A stretch of DNA of 64,000 nucleotides from positions 295,496 to 359,495 of the forward strand of contig SIJG01000065.1 of assembly GCA_023374025.1 (NCBI GenBank), read 5' to 3'. The translations under genes and the position numbers were made by a program. Below are positions 11,958 to 22,933 of this stretch, one piece after another. The notes beneath the pieces were generated by a model. It saw only the letters and a list, made by a program, of their open reading frames with translations, had not been told where the DNA came from and did not search any database. The number at the start of each line of letters is the position of its first letter. Position 1 is the stretch's first letter. The DNA comes from Heterodera schachtii. Lineage: Eukaryota > Nematoda > Chromadorea > Rhabditida > Heteroderidae.

Positions 11958-12333
11958 ATGTTCTGACTAATTTACATTACAATCTTTGAGGGCAATAGAA
12001 AGGATCTTCTAAACTCATTTCATTTCTATTTATTCCGTGGAATTTTACATTGCTTAAATTTTGACGGTGTTTGTTATTATTGTAATGCTTTCACTGTCAA
12101 TGCATCACCACTTTCATTTCATTGTTATTTCCTTATTGCAGTTTTTACACAAATAATAGGTTTGAGTTTTCTGAAAAAGAAAATTTGTTCTTTTTTATTC
12201 AAGTTTAATGCTTTGTTCTTACATTGTTCGAATTTATATATTTTTTCTTTCCATTCACTTTTTTTCTTAAATATCAATTTTATATTCTTTTTTAATTTGT
12301 TTTACAGAATTCCGTTGTCTTTCTATTATAAAA
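11958..12333 (+). other. Short gap between SUMO protease and pbs-3
   Basis: AT-rich 376-base spacer between two plus-strand genes. A pyrimidine-rich stretch ending TTTTACAG at about 12300-12307, 26 bases before the pbs-3 start codon, looks like a trans-splice acceptor. No coding sequence seen. Confidence 0.5.
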
Positions 12334-13872
12334 ATGCCGAACATTATGGGATTGCATGGTGGCTCCATGATTGCCATGAGAAGCAAAGATAGTGTGGTGA
12401 TTGCATGTGATCTGCGCATGGGAGAACAAGCCATGAAAAACATTGCTACTAATGCGACGAAGGTGGGTTATACCTGCGAAATTTTTAATGTTTTTTTCGT
12501 CGGGACACCAATTCTTGACGATTGCCCTAAATTCCACAATTTTACCATCTCATAATCTTTAATTCAGATCCATCCCATTTCTGACAAAGTTTTTATCGGA
12601 TTGACCGGGTTTAACGCGGACGCCACCACTGTGCTTAACAAGTTGCGCACACATCAGGCCATTTATGAGATGCGCGAGCAGCGTCCAATGTCTCCCAAGG
12701 TATTGTAACCATTGGGGGAGGTCTTATTTTTCAAGTTTGGCATCGCATTCGGTAATTTCTTACCATTAGGGGAACGGGGAATATGGGGAGGGCCAATTCG
12801 TTTTAACCGGGTAAGGGCAATAAGTAATTTAAAAAAACCAGCGAATTTTTCCTTAAATTGGCAAAAGAATAGGTAAAACACAGATAACGGAAATCTACTG
12901 TAATAAAGAGGCTAACAATAAACTCAATCCGGGAACAATATACTTCTAGGGACATGTTTTGGCGCAAACCAATATTTTTGAGTTAAAATATTTGGTGTTT
13001 TTGGGCATTTATCAGACGTCAAAATTGAGAGATCACGTTAAGTCATCGTTTGTTAGTTTGTCCTCCTCTTCTTGAAATGAAATACAAGAATTTTAATGCC
13101 ACTTAAGCGACAGATATCTTTTTTTAATTCTGAAAGACCCCAAGGCATTTTTAGAATCCCCGAAAATCACCAAATTATCATACATGTGCAAGGGATGTCT
13201 CGAGACACCCCGCCCCTTCGTAAGGGGGCGGGGGATTGGGTCGTGACGAAGGGGGTAGTGGAATTTTTTTTAATTTGAAAAAGCTTTAAAAATTACAAAT
13301 TTTCCCCAGCGGGGCCTATCGGCACCGCCGGACCCTCCCCTGTTCCCAACAATGTTTTTGGAAAAAGCGCGCTACCCTCAGAAAAATTTGGGCCTTCATA
13401 TGAAAAATTGGTCCCGAGACACATAAGTTCAAGCTATGCTAGCCGTTCATTTTTCAGGTGTTGACTTCCTATCTCGCTTGGATGCTCTATAAGCGCAGGT
13501 TCGGCCCGTTCCTGATCGAACCCATCATTGTGGGGCTGCAACAAAATGAGCCGTTCATTTCCCACATGGACGTGGTCGGTAGCGTAAGTGAGCCCGAAGA
13601 CTACACGGTCGGTGGCACTGGTGGCGACTTGGCGATGTCTCTGTGTGAAGGTATTTATTGCATATTTGGTTCATAATACAGCAAAACGAATATTTCTATC
13701 TTTGTCAGCTCTCTGGCGACCCGATATGACCTCCGAAGAAATGACGGTGGCGGTCGGTCAGGCGATGCTTGCGGTGATCGAACGCGACGCATCCACTGGA
13801 TGGGGCGTTGTCATCCACACGATCACTGCGGAAGGAGTGACCACAAAGATGATTAAATCGCGCATGGATTGA
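12334..13872 (+). CDS. pbs-3: Proteasome subunit beta type-3
   Basis: Non-catalytic beta-3 subunit of the 20S proteasome core. Exons 12334-12462, 12568-12699, 13458-13650 and 13709-13872 splice in phase to about 205 codons, the normal family length. The start MPNIMGLHGGSMIAMRSKD corresponds to the human MSIMSYNGGAVMAMKGKN, and internal blocks follow the family: KVFIGLTGFNADATTVLNKL, LAWMLYKRRFGPFLIEPII, VGGTGGDLAMSLCE, and the end GWGVVIHTITAEGVTTKMIKSRMD is nearly collinear with the human tail. Like other beta-3 subunits it lacks the processed N-terminal Thr of the active subunits. Intron 2 (758 nt) is unusually long and holds a MITE-like copy (13179-13438). It sits between two same-strand genes with short spacers. 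Confidence 0.96.
13179..13438. mobile_element. MITE-like copy in pbs-3 intron 2
   Basis: Begins CATACATGTGCAAGGGATGT, as in the element at 6475, and ends with a decayed counterpart after CGAGACAC. Internal blocks such as GGGGCCTATCGGCACCGCC and TTTTTGGAAAAAGCGCGC are shared with the copy at 52995-53110 on the opposite strand. No open reading frame of its own. Confidence 0.55.
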
Positions 13873-14045
13873 TTTGATCAGCAACTGTCGCTTTTGTTGT
13901 ATTCGAAATAAGCGATAAATTCATATGCAAATTTTATTCGTTTTAATTGTTTTAACTTGGCATAATATCTTAACATAAAAGTGCAGAAAAAAATTTTTGA
14001 CTCCATAAGAGTTACCATTTTATTTGCTTTTTGTGAAGGGCACAA

Positions 14046-16582
14046 TGTACAAAATTGTGCAGCGAAAGGAACGAAATGCTGATGGCACGGCAAAAACAGA
14101 CACTGAACCTTTTGCAACTCCATCAACTTCAACGGTTGTGCCCTTAGTCAGAATTGCTAAGGCACCCCATCGTAAGGCCAACGACACACAGCAGCCAATG
14201 TTCCAGCGGACTCAAATACCAGTGCCGATAGTCTCTCATCCGCCGCTTTAAACACAGTTCGGACAGAAATCGCAAAAAGCGGGGGAGTGCCATCTCCAGC
14301 GGCGAAACAATCGGCAAAAGACGCAGGGGCAACCACGGGTAATTAGGGGGTTATTCTACAGGATTTGTAACCGTTTTTCGCCAAAAAATAAAATATTATG
14401 TCCCTCACTAATCATGATAAATCTAAAGACCAAGCCCAAATGGACGCATCCATCCGACTGATTGACGATGAAATGGAACTGATCGACGCTGTGAAGGTGA
14501 ACGACAATTCTCGTAGAAGAAAGTGACTGCTGCTCATTTGTTCAGGATTTTCTCATTGAGTCCAACACAAAATATTCGGTCATTGGTGCGATTGGGGCAC
14601 AAGGTGAAGGAATTCAGAAAAACAGCATTTGATAGAGAATTTAAGGCACTGGCAAGTCGACCATCCTCAGTTCGTTTGGCTTTCTAAATGATTTGCACAG
14701 TTCCCTTATTTTAAGGTATGCTCGCCGGAAACAATCCGGTGGATATGTACCGGTGGGTGGCAGGGATTTGTTTTTGGATTTCGAAGCATTATTGTACAAT
14801 GCGTGAATTGAGCCAATGTATCACTACAGTACAAAAAACGAAATTCAAATTTTACCCAATTTTTAGTCTTAAGCCTTTGGTTTTCGGCTAAATTTGTGAT
14901 TATTTCTTCAAAGGCTTTTCCATTACCAATATTAAGCCAGTACATTTTTCGTCCTGCTGCGAGGGAAGCTGTTGAGGCGTGTCGTTACCAAACCACAAAA
15001 GTCTCAGTGTATGTTGTGCCCAAACTGCGCACTTTCTTTTTGGACTGTCAGGTAAAGTCTCGAAAATTGGAAAATAATTTGTAAAACTTAATACAAAATG
15101 TTTTTGAAATTTTTTAGCCCTTAAATTGTGCTCCACTTCTCGAGGACTTTTGCCGTGCGCGACGTGTCAAAGGGGCGGAGGCATTGGACGCAATTGAAGT
15201 GGAAGTAAAATTTTATGTGAATGGAAAGGTCATTTCTCTTTTATCAAATGCTTTCTAGAGCCTCCACTTGCTTTTGCTTCTGTACTCCGTTTGCCATTCC
15301 GTCGTCCTTTGCGTCGATTGGTTCATCGACTTGAGCATTGTGCGGCGATTGATGCGCATTGAGCTGTTCTACCCAATACTTTTCCCACAAAGTGAAGCAC
15401 GACGAGTGAATTTGGGTGATTATTGGCATTTTAAATTCGTCCTCATTCAAAAATTTTCTATTGTTTTCCTATTCAGTTGTCCTTCACCAACGTGCCAAAT
15501 CCATCGATCTCGAGCCTCTTTTGGTGTCCCAACGGATGCGCATGTTGAATGCCATGTTTGAGACAAGTTCTTTCAACGTTAACGGCGGACTGACAATGGC
15601 CAAGCTTGGATTCGGCATTTATGAGCATATTTGTGCCGATTTAAACGTCAATTACATTTTGTTGGGCGAGCTAAAACCCCGGACGAGAATGGATGAATTT
15701 GGTGAGTGACAAAGTCCATTTAATTCTCTGAATATCTTATGCCTTAATTGATTTATATTTTCTGTTTATTGAGTGTCGCAGAAAAACATGTGATGCACCA
15801 AGATGATTATGGGACAGTAATTGCAAAACTTCGTCATCAGATATACCAATTGCCTAATAGTCGCTCAGTTTTCGCTAAAAAAACAGAGGCCCAATGGTCT
15901 GATTTTATATAGGTAGTTGAATATTTTTAAAAAATCATTAAAATTTTAAGGTTTACCGAGCTGGCAGAAGCATGGAAGCGAATCCGAGAGGAATTGCCGA
16001 CAATGACAGAGGATGGATGCACATTTAAGCGACAGCGTGGCATTGGTGCCCATTCACATTTGTTTGGAATTTTAAATCCTCCGTACTCATCCTTCAGTGA
16101 CTCCATTTTCACGCAATGCATCCAACGATGTGTTTATGTTGAAGCAACGAACGGCGCCGCAGGGAAGTGAAATTGGGCGTGGGAGACAAAGGCGAAGGAG
16201 CCGTAGGGGAGGCACCAATTGGGAGGACAACACCGGAAGCATCCTTCGGAGAGAAGCAGTGAATTTTACCGAAACAGCTACGGATGAAGCCGAGGCAGTG
16301 GAGTCGAAGGCCAACGAACACCTAAAGACGGCAGCGACAGCCGAGACAGAGGGACAACAGCACCAAAAACGGAGAGTGTGGCGAACGCGAAATCGAACAG
16401 CACTTGACTGTAAGAATATGACAAGGAAGCAATGGAACATCGAGCAGAAGACGAAGGAAGGGTCATCATCAAAGCACAAATCTGTTGTAGAATGGGTGGA
16501 CAGAGAGCAGCAGTTAGACGAAAGTGGAAGGTCGGGCACACCAGACCATGGAGACAATGAAGAATTTGACCAACGGGAATGA
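14046..16582 (+). CDS. smg-9: SMG-9, nonsense-mediated mRNA decay factor
   Basis: SMG-9 binds SMG-8 and restrains the SMG-1 kinase during nonsense-mediated decay; it has a G-domain-like fold. Phase-consistent exons cover the core: 14398-14496, about 14546-14605, 14647-14715, 14937-15051, 15117-15205, 15259-15415, 15477-15702 and 15781-15898, then a final exon from 15950. The phosphate-binding loop GAQGTGKS is split by an intron after GAQ-G. Other family blocks: ILSQYIFRPA, FLDCQ then PLLEDFCR, LLLLYSVCHSVVLCVDWFIDLS, and VLHQRAKSIDLEP near the end. The N-terminal region 14046-14333 is low-complexity; an ATG at 14046 is likely, but joins before 14398 are unsure. Two ends are possible: reading straight on gives a stop at 16168-16170, whereas removing a 61-nt intron with donor near 16035 and acceptor CCTTCAG at 16097 opens a Lys/Glu-rich tail to 16582. 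Confidence 0.85.
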
Positions 16583-16971
16583 AGTTTCTATATTTGGACA
16601 ACGATAAAATCAAATGCTTACAATTAGAAATAGTGTTTATTTCCTTAATTTGAAACAGAATATACAATCTGATCAAAAGCGAATGTGTGTCAAAGCCATT
16701 TTGCCGATTTGAGTCCAAAATTTTTTTTAGCCGTATCAGGAAATGACTAGGCAGGTCCCTTGTAGAATTGGTTTTAATGCCGTAAATTTTTTATGCGGCT
16801 TGGCGCTATTATCAAAATTTGTTAAACTTTAAATAACCGGAAAAAATCAAATTGAACTTTTCGGGGTTGTGTCTGTCTCCCATGTTACAATCCAGATACG
16901 ACTAAATCATGGTGGTTAAGTCAATGGTGGAGGTAAGAGCATTTCTGATCGGATTGAAAATATGACTCTCC
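16583..16971. other. Convergent 3' ends of smg-9 and vps-32
   Basis: AT-rich gap of about 390 bases between the ends of two converging genes. Nothing beyond presumptive 3' untranslated sequence is seen. Confidence 0.5.
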
Positions 16972-17862
16972 TCACGCATTTGCCCAAGCTTCCAATTCGG
17001 CAAGGTCCTCATCCTCCTGTTGCTTCTTGGCCACTGTCTTTTTTGGCAACTCCTTCGGTGCGCTTGGCAATTTGTCTGCAACACTTGGCACACTATGTGC
17101 CGGCACAATACCCGCGTCGAGCAATTTGCCACTCAGATCCTCCTTAAAAACACATTTTGTTGGGTTGCAATTATGATTGTTGCTTATCACCTCTTCCATC
17201 TCCTCAAGTTCTTTGAGCAGTTCTTCATCGTCAATATCGTTCTGAAGTCCCACTGGGTTGCTGATGGCAGTTGCGATTTCGTTTGCTACTTCCTGTTGCT
17301 CCGCAATTTCTTCCATCAAATCGTGGACCTGAAATAACATTTTACAATAAAGGGTGAAAGTTAGTGTGATTGAATTTGGTTGCTTCAATTCGTAATTAAA
17401 TTTGTACAAAATGTTTGGCACTTTCAGCAAATGCCTTTTGCGTTACTTTGTCCGCGTCCATTTCATTGTGCGCCTTTTTCAACGCTTTTGCTGATTCGCC
17501 TATCACTCCAAGCACATCAGAGTTCATGGACGCGTTCTCCAGCGCGGTCTTTTGGTGGTGGATGGTGTTCAGCACTCCCGCAATGTGCCCCAATTGCTTC
17601 TCATAGCCCTTTTTTCGCCTCAGTGCCTGCAACGCGACCCTTTTATTCGCCGCATGCGCACGCGCCGTGGCAATTTCCTAAAAGGAGGAATTTAACTCAG
17701 CGGAATTCAATCTCGAACAATTACTGTTTCGATTTTCTTTTCCAGAAATTCCTGCTTCTTTTGAAACATGTCTTCCCTCTCCTGCAGCTTCTGCAATGCT
17801 TCTTGGGTCGATGGGGCTGCCTCTTGTTTTTTTCCACCAAAAATTTTGCCGAATAGACTCAT
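16972..17862 (-). CDS. vps-32: ESCRT-III subunit Snf7/CHMP4
   Basis: Core filament-forming subunit of ESCRT-III, acting in endosomal sorting, cytokinesis and membrane repair. Minus-strand exons 17862-17725, 17677-17447, 17328-17191 and 17142-16972 join in phase. The first exon gives MSLFGKIFGGKKQE and QKKQEFLEKKIET; the second the basic helix KRVALQALRRKKGYEKQL; the third VHDLMEEIAEQQEVANEIA with the acidic DDEELLKELEEME. The final exon ends EDEDLAELEAWANA, a C-terminal Bro1/ALIX-binding type helix. Length of about 225 residues matches CHMP4. The 48-nt intron 3 is a multiple of three and has no stop, so unspliced mRNA would also be open; conservation favours splicing. Confidence 0.95.
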
Positions 17863-18198
17863 TTTTTGCCTTTTTGTCGGAAGAATTAAAGAAATGCTGC
17901 AATTTAAATGATGAGAATATCTTTTGAAAACCAATTAGGTAATAAAAAATAAAAACATAAATTTATAGTGAAAGATTTAGGCATTTCAAAATTGTTATGC
18001 AGCGAATACTGACACCAAAGCGGAATGATTCACGTTATCATTACATAGCAGTTAGCCTAAATGGGTTCAGCAATTTTCATTCTTTTTTTACTTTTTGGCG
18101 TTTTATATTCATATAAAAAAGAAAGAGAATTTGGAGTGATCGCTTTTTATGTTTGCCGCGGCCGCGGCGTTTGAACCAATAACATTTGTGTTTTTGTG
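17863..18198. promoter_or_regulatory. Divergent promoter region of vps-32 and TRAPPC13
   Basis: Only 336 bases separate the two start codons, so both genes must be driven from this gap. It is AT-rich with one GC-rich patch (GCCGCGGCCGCGGC, 18156-18169) holding overlapping palindromes (CCGCGG, CGGCCG, GCGGCCGC). No known operator is identified. Confidence 0.45.
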
Positions 18199-20426
18199 AT
18201 GACAGCTCCAACTTCGGCAGTTGTGCGTGAGCAACATTTGGCCCTTCGGGGTCTGTCAATGTAATTACAAAATGTTACCGAAATATTTTTGTTTTAAGTG
18301 ATGCGACTGTCCAATCCCAAATTTCATGAGACCATTTGCTTGGGCCGCGATCCGGCCGATCCTTTCTCAATGGCTATTTGTGATTCGATTGGCAAATTGA
18401 GTGGTCAAAGTTCTGTCGATTTGCCGCTTGATTCCTACTTAATTGCACCACATGCGATGAGATGAGTTTATTAATTAAATTTATTTTTAAATGCTTTCAA
18501 GTTTTAGTGATGTTTATCTCGGGGAAATGTTCACTCTTTACATTTCAATCATCAACATTAGCACTGTCATTTGCAAAGAAATAGCCATTAAGGTCAGCGA
18601 AACTCCGAAGTAGGAAAACTCGTTTTGTTATTTGACAACCAAATTCAGCTTAGGTCGACATTCAAACGCAGAATCAGCGCGTCTCTCTCGGAGAATTGGC
18701 CTTCGCCGGAATTGCCCTTGAGCCGAACCAACAAATTGGCCAAATTTTTAAACATGACATTAGGGAACTAGGCCAACACATGTGAGTTTTGTTTTTTTTA
18801 CTAGGTCGTTCATAACCTAAATATCTTGTTTGGTTTTTTTTTAATTTCAAAAAAAATTAATAAAACAAAAATCAATGTAATGTACCGTTCGGAAGCTCTG
18901 ATGATTCGCTTTAAAATTAAAAAAGAGATAATCTGTTCTTTACCAGTCTAAAAAATAATGAATTTTAATCGAATGATACCATATACCTAAGCAAACTAAA
19001 AATTATTGTTTTGAATTTCGGTAACGTTTTTTTATATATATAATGAGTTCATTTTATGATACTATTTATATCTAACAATAAAATCAATCCACTTTCATTC
19101 AGCTTAGTTTGCGCCGTTACTTACCATAGCTTAGGCGCGAAAAACAATTCTGAGGAGGCGATGAATTTGCGTAAATTCTTCAAATTTTCCGTTGAAAAGT
19201 CTCTGGACATCATTTCGCATAAATTCGTTCACGAAGACCAAGTGGGCAAGCATTTTTTAACTCAATTGTTTATGTCATTCAATGGCCGGATGAAAATTTC
19301 AATGGAAATTCTGAAAATAATTTCTTTTAGGGGTCATCTCTTTTTGAAGTGTGTGTTCGGAATTTATGCTCTTCGCCCATTGTTATTGAGCAAATTTCGC
19401 TCCCAAATGGAAATTTCAGAACGATGAATCGGTGGGGGAAACGATTCTCGGAAAGAGTCGTCACTTTTCAAATTAATTTAGGATTGGCTGTCATCAGTCA
19501 CCGGAAATTTTGTCGCCAAAAGCATTGAGAAATTTTTTGTTGTTATTTGAAAAAAATCAAAAGGCAAATAATGTCGGACCAGTGGAAATTCGATGGCGCA
19601 GCGCAATGGGCGAAAGGGGCCAAATTCGGTGGGAAACGGTGGCACAACAAACGGTTGGACTATTTTTGGGTATTTTTTAAATTGTAAAGTTGGTTAGGAA
19701 TCTCATTGTGACGATTTGCGACTGACTTTGGTACAAAGTCCGAAGGAAATTCGGCTGAACGAAGCATTCACGGCGGAATTTGAACTGCAAAATAAATGGT
19801 GAAACGCACAAAAAAAAAGAAGGGGGGGGGGGGAGAAAATCCAAAAAGTTTGATTAAATTCAAATTTTATTTGCGATTTCATTTTTCATATATTCATCTT
19901 TTTTAAAAAATTGTCATTCCTAATTGTTATTTTAATTATGGAATAATAAAAAATTAAAATTTATGTTGAAAATTCCAACCAAAACATGACTCGAAATTCA
20001 GCAAAACTCCCTCCCTTTTCAGTGACCGTTCGTTGGATTTGCTTCTCACTTTGCTAAGTGCGCCTTCGCCCCCTCCGTCCGTCCCTTCCGTCGATGAATT
20101 CGCTCCCCAATTCAATCGTCCCCCGTCGTCCGTCTCCCACCCCCAATTCGGCCCTTTCATTCATTTGTCGCTGAGTGGTCGGAGGCTTCCGCTCATTCTG
20201 CCAAACCAATGCTTTAAACTTTCACTGAACGTTTTGCCAATTGTGCCCGGGTTGCAGGTACTTTCATCAAGCATTCTTAGGCCATTTGTTCGTATAAACT
20301 CTCAGGAAACAGTTTAAATAAGCAACTTTTTCTCTCTTTTAGACTATTTCTGGCATTCGGTTAACCGACACATTGAGCAAACGGACATACGAATTCGACG
20401 AAGTTGTGCAGCTTTTTGTTTTATAA
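18199..20426 (+). CDS. TRAPPC13: Trafficking protein particle complex subunit 13
   Basis: Subunit of the TRAPP tethering complex for ER-Golgi and Golgi traffic. Ten exons: 18199-18250, 18299-18461, 18508-18592, 18654-18781, 19103-19241, 19331-19431, 19482-19653, 19698-19798, 20023-20257 and 20343-20426, all phase-consistent. Blocks follow the human protein in order: EQHLALR-VMRLSNPKF, DVYLGEMFTLYISI, VDIQTQNQRVSL, HILVCAVTYHS, LRKFFKFSVEKSLD, MGERGQIRWETV, DDLRLTLVQSPKEIRLNEAFTAEF, and the end TISGIRLTDTLSKRTYEFDEVVQ. Exon 2 has no GT or usable GC donor: the only join that keeps both conserved sides (HAM-S-DVYLGEM) ends exon 2 at 18461, so the intron starts ATGAGT and ends TTTTAG. That AT-AG boundary is odd. 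A Pro/Ser-rich insert lies in exon 9. The TRAPPC13 call is firm. Confidence 0.9.
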
Positions 20427-20576
20427 TGCGTTGAATTTGAATTTGTGCCAAATCACTGGACAAATTGGGAGCATTCCTTCACTTATTTTGTTGCAATTGT
20501 TTTGCATTAACAACAGTTACTAATAAAAGTTCACTCGCAATTGAACAACGTATTCGTACTGTATTTCATCAACCTC

Positions 20577-20662
20577 ATCCCTTCCCTTCCCTTCCCTTCC
20601 CTTCCCTTCCCTTCCCTTCCCTTTCCTTCCCTTCCCTTCCCTTCCTTCCCTTCCCTTCCCTT
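20577..20662. repeat. CCCTT pentanucleotide microsatellite
   Basis: About 16-17 tandem copies of CCCTT/CTTCC with a few single-base slips. It produces artificial reading frames on both strands. Confidence 0.9.
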
Positions 20663-21359
20663 TACAATAATAATTCCCCCCCTCCTTTCCCTCCCTTCGT
20701 TTCAGTTTTGTTTTGTTTTCATTCTTTCCATTTCCTTCGTCGTTCTTTCTTTTCTCCGGTTTCAATGCCCTTTTTCGGTCGATCGGAGTGTGTGCGACTG
20801 ACACTTTAAAATGTGATTGAAATTTAGCGGAGAAGGGAAGGCCAAGCCGAAAAAGGGTTCGTTCTGTCAAGTCAGGTTGGGTCTCCGTTTGAGGCGGCCC
20901 GCGAAACGCAATAATCAAAAGGAAGTGACAGTGAAAAGATGGAAGTCTGACTGATGGTTGAGTTGTTAATTGGGTGAGAGAGTGTCAAAATATGCCCAAA
21001 AATACGGAAGGACACAAAAAATCTAAGGTATTTTGATACAAAATAGCGAAATCAATTTCACTGAATAATAATAACTTACATAATTAGATGGGTTGTTTGT
21101 AAATAAACACTAATCCCTTCCTCCCGCAATGGCATTGTTCCTTCCCCTCCCTTTGGCTTAATCGCGTTGTTTTCGGCACTTTGGTGGCGTGCGCCACCGC
21201 CTCCATTCAATCAATTTATTAAGCATTTTAATTCGTGATATCCATCATCTTTTATTTGACCAATACTTACACAGTTTTCTCTCAAGAAAATACTAATATA
21301 ATGATAATTTAGTATTTTTATACTTTTTCAAAATATTGTTATTTGTTTTGTTGCAAAAG

Positions 21360-21580
21360 TGCCATGGTACTTTTCCGTTTTGGGGCCAAATGAATTTTTT
21401 TTTAAATCAACAGCAAGCTAGTAGATGCAGATCCATTCGAAGAGATATTAACTCAAATTGTGGCATTTATGCCTAATAATTTTGGCGTGTAGCTTTAGCA
21501 ATTCTCCGCGCCCTCTGTTAATTTAAAAAAAAAAAAAATTTAATTTTGGCCCCAAAACGGAAAAGTAGCAGTGCCATTAT
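21360..21580. repeat. Foldback element with arms of about 40 bases
   Basis: The left arm has TACTTTTCCGTTTTGGGGCC (21367-21386) and the right arm its complement near 21549-21568, with flanking GTGCCAT and ATGGCAC and poly-T/poly-A runs also paired. The central 140 bases are unique. It looks like a short non-autonomous inverted-repeat element. Confidence 0.6.
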
Positions 21581-22933
21581 CCGCCGTTTTGTTAGCCCCT
21601 CATTCGGTTCGTTGGTCAAATCCAACTTGTCCAACCGAGCCACAAAGCTAACGGGAGTGACAGGGGCAAGGGAAGGCAATGAGTGGGCAATCCGGTTCCT
21701 CCCCCCCCCCCCCTTTTGTTTCATTTCGCGTCGCATTGCGCGCCGTTAAATTTGGTGCGCTGCGTTTTTTGCTGATCCAAGTCTCTTAGGCACTTACCAA
21801 AAAATGCACATAATGCGACCCGGGAGGAAAGAAGAAAAGAGAGGACGGACAGGTCCTGATCAGTTGAAGAAGCGATGATTGAGGAAAAGGGAGGGGAGGG
21901 AAGGGAAAGGGAGTGATCCCCCGGCGGATTACCAATAAATAACTGACGAGAAACTCCGATTTCAAGAAACCATGTCGCAAAAGGACCGACTGAAGGGAAT
22001 GGAACGAACCGTGAAGATGATGAATGTGGACGGTCGGATGAATGAGGGGGGAGAGAGTTAAAGTGGCGACCGAAGGAAACGAATCGGCGCAAAAAAGCGG
22101 CGGCAGGCGAAAGTGATAAGCGGCAGTGGGGGGGGGGGGGGGGGGGGGGAGGAGGAAGCGCGATTTCTGTCGTTCGGATTGACGGGGAGAAGAAGCTGAA
22201 TGGGTTGGGTTGTTGTTGGTTGGTCACGGGTGTGTGGGTGGCGAGGAGAAGTTGACTTGAACGACTGCTCCGACTGAATGATTTCATCTTCCCAAAACTG
22301 AAGGAAGACGGAGGAGGGGAAGAAGAACCCGATCATCCTCCTCCATCTCTCACCCCTTCCCCGCCTGATAAACTGGACTCGACCAGCAGCAGAGGAAAAG
22401 CATGCGTTGGAGGGGTGGGAGGAAACGGATTGGATCGGTGGGGAACGACGTCGACGGAGGGGTGGACGACGACGACGCATCGAATGGGCTGGAGGTGGTA
22501 CAAATGGGAGAAGCGCCGTCTTCGTTTGATGATGGTATCCGGGCATTCGGGCGGAGATGAGCCAGGAAGTTCAAAAAAGCCACAAACAAAGCATCCATAA
22601 GCTTACATCCATCCCAATTTAAATATTACGAGGCGAAACGTTCAAAATGCTCGAAAATGACCAAAAAACGAAAGAATTGGCCATTATATGAAGCCCTTTG
22701 GCCTTAACACATATAATACCAGCTTTGCTGGTGACGTTTTAAGGTGTTTGCTTCGACCCTTCCCTTTTCCTCTCGGTTATTTTACACTTTTATTGTCATT
22801 TCCAAAAAATGAATGCCAAACATTTCCCTCCCCCCCCCCTTTTTTTGCGTTTTCATTTCTTTTACCTTATTAATTCCTTTATTTATTTGAATGTATTTAC
22901 CTGCTTTTTTTCTTTAGTTTCCTTTTTCTAAAA

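Larger units (their letters stand above)
20427..22933. other. Long non-coding gap upstream of the MADF-BESS gene
   Basis: About 2.5 kb with no supported exon. Contents: a CCCTT repeat (20577-20662), an AT-rich stretch, a hairpin element (21360-21580), a poly-C run near 21700, a G-rich segment with a G run of about 19 at 22131-22149, and purine-rich sequence to 22600. Apparent reading frames here are low-complexity Pro/Ser or Arg/Gly. It may carry promoter or 5' non-coding exons of the gene at 22934. Confidence 0.5.

Noticed and set aside
16087..16718. Minus-strand frames opposite the smg-9 tail
   Set aside because: Low-complexity complements of the Lys/Glu-rich tail; no splice structure.
21721..22287. 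188-codon minus-strand frame
   Set aside because: Pro/Ser-rich translation of G-rich DNA, with no splice or family support.
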